This document shows positions 24,933 to 36,372 of a stretch of 64,000 nucleotides of DNA, in pieces (the first letter of the stretch is position 1; the number at the start of each line of letters is the position of its first letter). The notes under the pieces were generated by a model. The model searched no databases. It saw only the letters and a list, made by a program, of their open reading frames with translations, and was not told the origin of the DNA. This DNA comes from Mercurialis annua (lineage: Eukaryota > Streptophyta > Magnoliopsida > Malpighiales > Euphorbiaceae). Location: positions 22,988,001 through 23,052,000 of the forward strand of contig NC_065575.1 of the NCBI RefSeq assembly GCF_937616625.2, given 5' to 3'. The position numbers and the translations under genes were made by a program.

Positions 24933-25594
24933 CCATTCGTAATGTTTGGCTTATATTGCTAAAAAAGTGAAACGTTTGGTTTTGTTTCGTAACGTTTGGC
25001 TTAAATTGCTAAAAAGGTGAAACGTTTGGATTTGTTTCATAACCTTTGGCTTAAATCGCTAAAATGGTGAAACATTAGGATTCGTTTCGTAATGTTTCCA
25101 AACGTTTGGCTTAAATCGCTAAAAAGATGAAACGTTTGGATTTTTTTTGTAATGTTTTAAACGTTTGGCTTAAATCGCTAAAAAGGTGTAATGTTTGGAT
25201 TAGTTTCGTAACGTTTTAAACGTTTGGATTAGTTTCGTAACGTTTTATATGTTTCACGTTTGGATTTATTTCGTGACGTTTGTAAACGTCGTTTTAAATG
25301 TTCGGCTTAAATCATTAAAAAGGTGCAACGTTTAGATTTGTTTCGTAACATATTAAACGTTTGGATTTGATTCGTGACGTTTGTAAACATTTGGTCTAAA
25401 TCGCTAAAAATTGAAACGTTTGGATATGATTCGTAAGGTTTGTAAGCGTTTGGCTTAAATTACTAAAAAGATGAAACATTTGGTTTTGATTCGTAACGTT
25501 TTAAACGTTTGGCTTAAATCGCTAAAAAGGGGAAACAATTGGATTTATTTCGTAACCTTTGTATATGTTTGGTTGAAATCGCTAAAAAGGTGAA
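24933..25594 (+). repeat. Satellite, plus orientation
   Basis: Degenerate units with several shortened copies that lack one half. No other content seen. Confidence 0.85.
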
Positions 25595-25782
25595 ACGTTA
25601 CGAAACAAATCCAAACGTTTCACCTTTTTAGCGCTTTGAGCCAAAAGTTTACAAACGTTACGAAACCAATCTAGACGTTTCCCCTTTTTAGAGATATAAG
25701 GCAAATATTTCCAAACGTTTCACATTTTTTGCGGTTTAAGCCAAACGTTCATAAACGTTACGAAACAAATCCAAACGTTTCA
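25595..25782 (-). repeat. Inverted satellite segment 3
   Basis: Short minus-strand block. The left switch falls inside GTGAAACGTTACGAAAC and the right one inside CACGTTATAAACG. It is not clearly homologous to the two larger inverted segments. Confidence 0.82.
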
Positions 25783-26065
25783 CGTTATAAACGTTTGGAT
25801 TGATTTTGTAACCTTTTAAACTTTTGGACTGGTTTTGCAACGTTTTAAACGTTTGTAATTGGTTTCATAACGTTTGTAAACATTTAGCTTCAATCGCTAA
25901 AAATGTGAAACTTTTGGTTTTGTTTACGTAGTGTTTTAAATGATTGGCTTAAATTGATAAAAAGGGAAAATGTTTGGATTTATATCGTAACATTGTAAAC
26001 GTTTGGCTTAAATCACTAAAAAGGTGAAACATTTGGATTTGTTTCGTAATGTTTTAAAACGTTTC
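25783..26065 (+). repeat. Satellite, plus orientation, degenerate
   Basis: Plus-strand units rich in the 29-bp variant half, ending at a short non-satellite filler (ATTCACTG, about 26065-26073). Confidence 0.8.
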
Positions 26066-26148
26066 ATTCACTGAAAACGTTACGGAACAAAACCAAACAA
26101 AACAAATCCAAACGTTTCAAACGTTACAAAAAAAATCCAAACGTTTAA
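26066..26148 (-). repeat. Satellite fragment, minus
   Basis: A short block of A-type halves only, without B halves. Boundaries are accurate to about 10 bp. Confidence 0.7.
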
Positions 26149-26231
26149 ATGTTTGCATTTATTTCTAACGTTTTAAACTTTTGGATTTGTTTTGTAACGT
26201 TTTAACATTCGGTTTTGTTTCGTAACGTTTT
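26149..26231 (+). repeat. Satellite fragment, plus
   Basis: Three truncated A-type halves in plus orientation between minus-strand blocks. Boundaries are accurate to about 10 bp. Confidence 0.7.
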
Positions 26232-29200
26232 GCGTTTAAAACGTTACGAAAGAAATCCAAATGTTTAAAACGTTACGAAACAAATCCAAACTCAAATGTT
26301 TAAAACGTCACGAAACAAAGCCAAACGTTTCACCTTTTTAGCGATTTAAGCCAAACAATTATTACGTTACGAAACAAATCCAAACATTTCACATTTCTAG
26401 CGATTGAACCCAAAGTTTTCAAACATTACAAAACCAATCCAAATGTTTCACCTTTTTAGCGATTAATGCTAAACATTTAAAATGTTACGAAACAAATCCT
26501 AACGTTTAAAACATAACAAAACAAATCTCAAACTGTTACGAAATAAATCAAAACATTTAAAATGATACGAAACAAATCCAAACGTTTCACCGTTTTAGCG
26601 ATTGAAGCCAAACGTTTAAAACATTACAAAACAAATCCTAACATTTAAAACGTTACGAAACAAATCTTAAAACGTTACGAAACAACTCCAAACGTTTCAC
26701 CATTTTAGCGATTTAAGACAAACATTTCTAAACGTTATGAAACAAATCCTAACGTTTCACCTTTTTAGCGATTTAAATCAAACGTTTCAAACGTTACGAA
26801 ACAAATCATAACGTTTCACCTTTTTAGCAATTTAATCCAAAAGTTTGAAACGTTACGAAACAAATCCAAACGTTTCACCTTTTTAGCGATTTAAGCCAAA
26901 CTTTTACAAACGTAACAAAACAAATCCAAACGTTTCACCTTTTTATCGATTTAAGCCAAAAGTTTAAAATGTTACAAAACCAATCCAAACATTTCACTTT
27001 TTTAGCGATATAAGCCAAACATTTAAAACGTTACGAAAGAAATTCTAACGTTTCACCTTAGTGCGACTTAAACTAAACGTTTAAAACGTTACAAAACAAA
27101 TCCAAACGTTTGTATCCAAACGTTTCCCCTTTTTAGCGATTTAAGCCAAACGTTTACAAACATTACGATACAAATCCAAACGTTTCACCTTTTTATCGAT
27201 TTAAGCCAAAAGTTTAAAATGTTAAAAACCCAATCCAAACGTTTAAAACGTTGTGAAACAAATCCAAACATTTCACAGTTTTGGCGATTTAAGTCAAACG
27301 TTTACAAAGGTTATGAAACAAATCCAACTGTTTCACCTTTTTTATCGATTTAAGCCAAACGTTTACAAACGTTACGAAACAAAAACAAATGTTTCATATT
27401 ATTTAGCGATTTAAGCCAAATGTTTACAAACGTTACAAAACAAATCGAAACATTTCACATTTATAGCGATTTAAGCCAAACGTTTACAGACGTTACAAAA
27501 TAAATCTAAATGTTTCACATTTTTAGCGATATAAGCCAAATGTTTACAAATGTTACTAAAAAAATCCAAACGTTGAAAACGTTAAGAAACAAACCCAAAC
27601 GTTTCACCTTTTTATCGATTTAAGCTGAACGTTTACAAACGTTAAGAAACAAATTCAAACGTTTAAAACGTTACGAAACCAATCCAAACGTTTAAAATGT
27701 TACGAAACAAATCCAAATGTTTCACCTTTTTAGCGATTTAAGCCGAAAGTTTACAAACATTACCAAATAAATCCAAACATTTCACCTTCTTAGAGATTTA
27801 AGCCAAACATTTAAAACGTTACAAAACAAATCCAAACATTTCACATTTATAGAGATTGAAGCCAAACGTTTACAAACGTTACGAAACCAATCCAAATGTT
27901 TCACCATTTTAGCAATTAATGCTAAACATTTAAAAAGTCACGAAATAAATCCTAACGTTTAAAACATAACAAAACAAATCTTAAACTGTTACGGAATAAA
28001 TCAAAACGTTTAAAACGATACGAAACTAATCCAAATGTTTCACCGTTTTAGCGATTGAAGCCAAACGTTTAAAACATTACAAAACAAATCCTAACATTTA
28101 AACTTTATGAAACAAATCTTAAAACGTTACGAAACAAATCCAAACGTGTCACCATTTTAGCGATTTAAGACAAACATTTCTAAACGTTACGAAACAAATC
28201 CTAACGTTTCACCTTTTTAGCGATTTAAGCTAAACGTTTGAAACGCTACGAAACAAATCCTAACGTTTCACCTTTTTACCGATTTAATCCAAAATTTTGA
28301 AACGTTACGAAACAAATCCAAACGTTTCACCTTTTTAGCGATTTAAGCCAAACGTTTACAAACGTAACAAAACAAATCTAAACGTTTCACCTTTTTATCG
28401 ATTTAAGCCAAAAGTTTAAAACGTTACAAAACCATTCCAAACGTTTCACCTTTTTAGCGATTTAAGCCAAACATTTAAAACGTTACGAAACAAATTCTAA
28501 CGTTTCACCTTTTTGCGATTTAAACTAAACGTTTAAAACGTTACGAAACAAATCCAAACGTTCATGTCCAAACGTTTCCTCTTTTTAGCGATTTAAGCAA
28601 AACGTTTACAAACGTTACGATACAAATCCAAATGTTTCACCTTTTTATCGATTTAAGCCAAAAGTTTAAAATGTTAAAATACTAATCCAAACGTTTAAAA
28701 CGTTGTGAAACAAATCCAAATGTTTAATAGTTTTAGTGATTTAAGCCAAACGTTTACAAACGTTATGAAACAAATCCAAATGTTTCACCTTTTTTATCGA
28801 TTTAAGCCAAACGTTTACAAACGTTACGAAACAAAAACAAATATTTCATATTTTTTAGCGATTTAAGCCAAATGTTTACAAACGTTACAAAACAAATCGA
28901 AACATTTCACATTTGTAGCGATTTAAGCCAAACGTTTACAGACGGTACAAAACAAATCTAAACTTTTCACATTTTTAGCGATATAAGCCAAATGTTTACA
29001 AATGTTACTCAAAAAATCCAAACGTTGAAAACGTTACGAACAAACCCAAACGTTTCCCCTTTTTAGCAATTTAAGCTAAACGTTTACAAACGTTAAGAAA
29101 CAAATTCAAACGTTTAAAACATTACGAAACCAATCCAAACGTTTAAAACGTTAAAAAACAAATCCAAATGTTTCACCTTTTTAGCGATTTAAGCCGAAAG

Positions 29201-32200
29201 TTTACAAACATTACCAAATAAATCCAAACATTTCACCTTTTTAGAGATTTAAGCCAAACATTTAAAACATTACGAAACAAATCCAAACATTTCACATTTC
29301 TAGCGATTTAAGCCAAACGTTTACAAACGTTACGAAACCAATCCAAATGTTTCACCTTTTCAGCGATTAATGCTAAACATTTAAAATGTTACGAAACAGA
29401 TCCTAACGTTTAAAACATAACAAAACAAATCTCAAACTATTACGAAATAAATCAAAACGTTTAAAATGATACGAAACAAATCCAAACATTTCACCATTTT
29501 AGCGATTGAAGTCAAACGTTTAAAACATTACAAAACAAATCCTATCATTTAAAACGTTATGAAACAAATCTTAAAACGTAACGAAACAAATCCAAACGTT
29601 TCACCATTTTAGCGATTTAAGACGAACATTTCTAAACATTACGAAACAAATCCTAACGTTTCCCCTTTTTAGCGATTTAAGCCAAACGTTTCAAACGTTA
29701 CGAAACAAATCCTAACGTTTCACCTTTTTAGCTATTTAATCCAAAAGTTTGAAACGTTACGAAACAAATCCAAACATTTCACCTTTTTAGCAATTTAAGC
29801 CAAACGTTTACAAACGTAACAAAACAAATCCAAACGTTTCACCTTTTTATCGATATAAGCCAAAAGTTTAAAACGTTATAAAACCAATCCAACCGTTTCA
29901 CCTTTTTAGCGATTTAAGCCAAACAATTAAAACGTTACGAAACAAATTCCAACGTTTCACCTTTTCAGCGATTTAAACTAAACGTTTAAAACTTTACGAA
30001 ACAAATCCAAACGTTATTTTCCAAATGTTTCACAGTTTTAGCGATTTAAGCCAAACGTTTACAAACGTTACGAAACAAATCTAAATGTTTCACCTTTTTT
30101 TATCGATTTAAGCCAAACGTTTACAAACGTTGCCAAACTAAAACAAACATTTCATATTTTTATTGATTTAAGCCAAATGTTTACAAACGCTACAAAAAAA
30201 ATCGAAACATTTCACATTTGTAGCGATTTAAGCCAAACGTTTACAGACGTTACAAAACTAATCTAAATGTTTCACATTTTTAGCGATTTAAGCCAAACGT
30301 TTACAAATGCTACTAAAAAAATCCAATCGTTGAAAACGTTATGAAACAAACCCAAACGTTTCACCTTTTTAGCGATTTAAGCCAAACGTTTACAAACGTT
30401 AAGAAACAAATTCAAACGTTTATAACGTTACGAAACCAATCCAAACGTTTAAAACGTTACGAAATAAATCCAAATGTTTCACGTTTTTAGCGATTTAAGC
30501 CGAAAGTTTACAAACATTACCAAATAAATCCAAACGTTTCACCTTTTTAGCGATTTAAGCCAAACGTTTACAAACGTTATGAAACAAAACCACACGTTTA
30601 AAACGTTCTGAAACAAATTCAAAAGTTTCACGTTTTTAGCGATTTAAGACAAACGTATACAAACATAACAAAACAAATCTAAACGGTTCACATTTTCAGC
30701 AATTTAGCCAAACGTTTACAAACGTTACGAAACCAATCCAAACGTTTAAAACGTTACAAAACCAATCCAAACGTTTCACCTTTTTAGTGATTTAAGCCAA
30801 ACGTTTAAAACGTTACGAAACAAATCCAAACTTTTAAAACGTTACAAAACAAATCCAAACGTTTCTCCTTTTTTAGAGATTTAAACCAAACGTTTACAAA
30901 CGTTACAAAACAAATCCAAATGTTTCCTCTTTTTTGCGATTGAAGCCAAACCTTTACAAACGTTACGAAACAAATCCAAACGTTTAACATTATTAGAGAT
31001 TTAGGCCAAACGTTTACAAACATCGTTTACAAACGTTACGAACCAAATCCAAATGTTTCACCTATTCAGGGATTTAAGCCCAACGTTTACAAATGTTACC
31101 AAACAAATCCAAACGTTTAATCTTTTTAGTGATTTAAGCCAAACGTTTACAAAAGTTTTAAACAAATCCTAATGCTTCTCCTTTTTAGCGATATAAGCCA
31201 AATGTTTACAAACGTTACGAAACAAATCCAAACATTTCACCTTTTTAGCGCTTTAAGTCAAACATTTATAATGTTACGAAACCAATCCAAACGTTTAAGA
31301 CGTTACAAAACAAATTCAAACATTTAAAATGTTTAGAAACAAATCCAAATGTTTCATCTTTTTAATGATTTAAGCCAAACGTTCACAAACGTTACGAAAC
31401 TAATGCAAACGTTTAAAACGTTACAAAACAAATTCAAACATTTCACCTTTTTAGCGGTTTAAGCCAAACGGTTAAAACGTTACGAAAAAAATCTAAATGT
31501 TTAAAATGTTACAAAACAAATCCAAACATTTACAAACATTACAAAACAAATCCAAACGTTTCGCCTTTTTAGCGATTTAAGACAAAAATTTACAAACGTT
31601 ACGAAACAAATCCAAACGTTTTCCCTTTTTAGCGATTGAAGCCAAATTTTTACAAACATCATTTACAAACATTACGAAACAATACCAAACTTTTCATCTT
31701 TTAAGCAATTTAAGCCAAACATTTACAAACGTTTACAAACGTTACGAAACGTTTCACCTTTTTACCGATGAAAGCCAAACATTTACAAACGTTACGAAAC
31801 CAATCCAAACGTTTAAAACATTACGAATCATATCGAAACGTTTCAAATTTTTAGCGATTTAAGCCAAACGTTTACAAACATTGTGAAACAAACCCAAACG
31901 TTTCATCTTATTAGCGATTTAAGCCAAACGTTTACAAAAGTTACGAAACAAATCCTAACATTTCACCTTTTTAGCGATTTAAGCCAAACATTTACAATGT
32001 TACAAAAGAAGTCCAAATGTTTCACCTTTTTAGCGATTTAAGCCAAACATTTAAAACGTTATGAAACCAGTCCAAACGTTACACCTTTTTAGCGATTTAA
32101 GCCAAACATTTGAAAAGTTAAGAAACAAATCCAAACATTTAAAACGTTACGAAATAAATCCAAACGTTTTACCTTTTTAGCAATTTAAGCCAAACGTCTA

Positions 32201-34794
32201 CAAACGTTACAAAACAAATCCAAATGTTTCACCTATTAAGCAATTTAAACCAAACCTTTAAAACGTTACGAAACCAATCCAAACGTTTCACCTTTTTAGC
32301 AATTTAAGCCAAACGTTTAAAATGTTACGAAACCAATCCAAATGTTTACAAATGATACGAAACAAATCCAAAAGTTTTACATTTTTAGCGATTTAAGCCT
32401 AACATTTACAAACATTACGAAACCATTCCAAACGTTTATAACGTTACAAAACCGATCAAAAAGTTTCACCTTTTTAGCGATTTAAGCCAAACGTTTAAAA
32501 TGTTACGAAAAAATCCAAACGCTTAGAACGTTGCAAAACAAATCCAAACATTTACAAACGTTTCGAAACAAATACAAACATTTCACCTTTTTAGCGATTT
32601 AAGCCAAACGTTTACAAACGTTACGAAACAAATCCAAACATTTCCCCTTTTTAGCGATTGAAGCCAAACTTTTCACATTATTAGCGATTTAAGCCAAACG
32701 TTTACAAACATCGTTCTCAAACGTTACAAAACAAAACCAAACTTTTCACGTTTTAGCAATTTAAGCCAAACGTTTACAAACGTTACGAAATAAAACCAAA
32801 CGTTTCACCTTTTTAGCGATTTAAGCCAAACGTTTACAAACGTTCCGAAACCAATCTAAACGTTTAAAATGTTACGAAACAAATCCAACGTTTCACCTTT
32901 GTTGCGATTTAAGCCAAACATTTTCAAACGTTATGAAACAAATCCAAAGGTTTCATCTTTTTAAAATTTAAACCAAATCTTTACAGACGTTACGAAACAA
33001 TTCCAAACGTTTCATATTTTTAGTGATTTAAGCTGAATGTTTACTAACGTTACGAAAAAAATCCAAATGTTTCATGTTTTTAGCGATTTAAGCCAAACAT
33101 TTAAAACGTTACGAAACTTATCCAAACGTTTAAAACTTTACGAAACAAATCCAATAGTTTAAAACATTACGAAACAAATCCAAACTTTTTCCATTTTAAT
33201 GATTTAAGCCAAACGTTTGTAAACGATAGGAAAAAAATTATTACGTTTCACCTTTTTACCGATTTAAGCCAAATGTTTAAAACGTTATAAAACAAGTCCT
33301 AACGTTTCGCCTTTTTAGCGATTTAATCCAAACGTTTAAAATGTTACGAAACAAATACAAACGTTCAAATCCAAATGTTTCACCTTTTTCAAACGTTATG
33401 AAAAAAAACAAACGTTTCACATTTTTAGCGATATAAGCCAAACATTTAAAACGTTACAAAACCAATTTAAAAGTTTTACCTTTTTAGCGATATAAGCCAA
33501 ACGTTTACAAATGCTACGAAACAAATACAAACGTTTTACCTTTTTAGCGGTTTAAGCCAAAAGTTTAAAACGTTACAAAACCAATCCAAAAGTCTAAAAG
33601 GTTACGCAAATAATCCAAATGTTTAACATTTTTATCGATTTAAACCAAACTTGTACAAACGTTACGAAAACAAATCCAAACATTTCATCTTTTTAGTGAT
33701 TTAAACCAAACGTTTATAACGTTACGAAACAAAACCATACACCTTTATTAGCGATTTAGGCAAAACGTGTACCAACGTTACAAAACAAATCCAAACGTTT
33801 CACAATTTTAGCGATTTAAGCCAAACGTTTCGAAACCAATCCAAACGCTTCACATTTTTAGCAATTTAATCCAAACGTTTATAAACGTTACTAAACAAAT
33901 CCAAACGTTTAAAACGTTACGAAACAAATACGGGCGTTTCACCTTTTTAGCGATTTAAGCCAAACAATTACAAACTTTTAGAAACAAATCCAAACGTTTA
34001 AAACGTTACGAAACCAATCCAAACGTTTAAAACGTTACGAAACAAATCCAATTGTTTCACCTTTTTAGAGATTTAAGCCAAATGTTTACAAACGTTACAA
34101 AACAAATCAAAACGTTAAAAAACAATTTGAAACAAAACCAAATGTTTACAAATGATACGAAACGAAACCAAACGTCTAAAACGTTATGAATTAAATCCAA
34201 ACGTTTCACATTTTTAGCGATTTAAGCCAAACGTTTACAAACTTTACAAAACAAATCCAAATATTTCACATATTTAGCGATTTAGGTCAAACGTTTACAA
34301 ACGTTATGAAACCATTCCAAATGTTTAAAACATTACAAAACCAATCCAAACGTTGCACCTTTTTAGCGATTTAAGCCAAAAGTTTAAAAAGTTACGAAAC
34401 AATTCCAAACGTTTAAAATGTTTCCAAATAAATCCAAACCTTTACAAACTTTATGAAACAAATCCAAATGTTTCACCTTTTTAGTGATTTAAGCCAAACG
34501 TTTACAAACATTTACAAACGTTATGAAACAAATCCAAACTTTTCCCCTTTATAGCGTTTAAAGCCAAACATTTACAAACGTTAGGAAACAAATCCAAACA
34601 TTTCACATTATTAGCAATTAAAGCCAAACGTTTACAAACGTCGTTTACAAACGTTACAAACAAATCCAAATGTTTCACCTTTTTAGTGATTTAAGCCAAA
34701 CGTTTACATACGTTACGAAACAAATCCGAACGTTTCATCCTTTTAGCGATTTAAGCCAAACATTTACAAACGTTATGAAAAAATCCTAACGTTT
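26232..34794 (-). repeat. 60-bp satellite array, block 3 (inverted)
   Basis: An 8.5-kb uninterrupted array with the unit on the minus strand. From about 26.4 to 30.5 kb it is organised as a higher-order repeat of about 1450 bp. The rest is less regular. The LINE at 34795 interrupts it and the array resumes after the LINE with the same strand. No gene seen. Confidence 0.95.
34778..34794. repeat. Target site duplication, left copy (LINE)
   Basis: AAAAAATCCTAACGTTT; the same 17 bases occur at 40058-40074 after the LINE. Because the LINE ends in an A run, the first six A residues are ambiguous and the certain part is 11 bp. Confidence 0.85.
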
Positions 34795-34887
34795 TTTAGA
34801 AGAAAAGAAATTCCCAAAAATGTTTTTCTTTTCTCTCTCTTGGCGCAGGTTTAGCTCTTAACGCTATTTTACGCCGTTTCTCAAATC

Positions 34888-36372
34888 ATGGGGAAGAGAC
34901 CTAAGAAAGCATTGAATATGGATGCAAAACAGGTGTATGATCTAAAACTCAAGCTTATTGATGAAGTTTTAGATGATGAGGAAGCTATGGAGAAGAGAGC
35001 TGAAGAAGGAAGTAAATTTGGAAATGTTATTTTAGGGATTGAAGAAGTTCGTCAGGGTGAAGAAGATAGATCTAGAGTAGATCCAGGACTGGAAGGTGCT
35101 GTGAGTGTGAAATCTATGATCGGCGAGAGAAGTGAGAATAGTGGTACTCAGATTCAGAAGAGTGGATCTAAAAGCTTTGAAGTTGATCTTGTAGTGGCAG
35201 AGAATGAGAAGATAGAAGAAGAAACTGATACTAAAGAGGAAAAGGAAGAAGTGAAGGAGAAATCATGGAGATCGTTGTTTGTTACTAATAGAATCAAAGA
35301 TAATGGAGCTAAACTCCAATTTTACTCTCCCTCGCTAAGTGATGGCAATAGAGTGGTGAAATTTTACACATCTGAGGTTTCTGAAGAAGAGGAAAAATGG
35401 AAATATGCTGTAGTTTGTACAGTGATTGGGTGCGAACCAAGATTTTTCCATTTCCAAAGCTTTGTGATGACTAGATGAAAGAACCAGGGTCTATTGAATG
35501 TAATACAAATTAGCCCTAAAATGTTTTTGTTACAGTTTGAGGATGATGAGAGCAAGATTAAATCGCTGCATGATGGACCCATCTTTTTCGACAGAAGACC
35601 TGTGGTGTTGAAAGAATGGAAAAGAAGAATGAAGTTTGAAGTAGAGGAGATGATGAAAATTCCAGTTTGGATCCAACTCCCTAAGCTCCCGTGGGAGTTC
35701 TGGACTCCCCTAATGCTAGGAAGAATTGCAAGCTTGTGTGGAAGGCCAATGTATACGGACCAATGCACTAATGATCTATCCAGATTGGCGTTTGCTCGAG
35801 TGTTAGTAGAGATGGACATTTTTTGGTGACTTCCCTCAGGAGGTTATTCTTGAAGATGAAACAGGGGCCAAGTTCTGTCAGCAGATTGTGTATGAGTGAA
35901 GGCCTCCTGCATGTGCTAAATGTAAAACTATGGGACATAACACTGTGGAAATGCAAAGAAAACAAGCCAGTAATGAAGAAATGGGTTAAAAAAAACAGGG
36001 GACAATAATGGCAATATAGAGACTAATGAAGAAGGAATTGTTGACAATGCAAACAAGCTGGAAGCAGAAGAAGTCCTAGTTATCAAAAAATTCCAGGAAT
36101 TAGTGCAAAATGATGAGGTGCATTATACAAGTATTGATAAGAGCAAGACTAAAGAGAAAAATGGAATGCAAAGCAAGAATATACAGAAGACCAAATTGCC
36201 TCCTAGCAAAGGAAAGAAGAAAGTGGTTGGTGCAAACCAAGGGAATGTTGCAAATCAAATCCAAGGGATTTCTATAGCTAGCAGATTTGATGCAGCAAGT
36301 AGTAGTAGAATTGGCATTATTGGGGACAAGAGAGGAAACAAAGCAGCAATAACCCCTGATAGGGGAAAATGA
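34888..36372 (+). pseudogene. LINE ORF1: DUF4283-like nucleic-acid-binding protein, broken
   Basis: ORF1 would be 494 codons. The start MGKRPKKALNMD is basic; residues about 95-135 are rich in E and K. Residues about 195-315 resemble the DUF4283 domain of plant L1 ORF1 (QFEDDESKIKSL, GPIFFDRRPVVLKEW, VPVWIQLP-like IPVWIQLPKLPWEFW). A CCHC knuckle follows (ACAKCKTMGHNTVE). ORF1 normally coats LINE RNA. Breaks: TGA at 35476-35478 and at 35897-35899, both where tryptophan is expected; an extra T in the T6 run near 35820; an extra A before the last knuckle cysteine near 35951; an extra A in the A8 run near 35990. The three +1 shifts sum to 3, so the final frame again matches the start. The stop overlaps the ORF2 start as ATGA. 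Confidence 0.85.
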
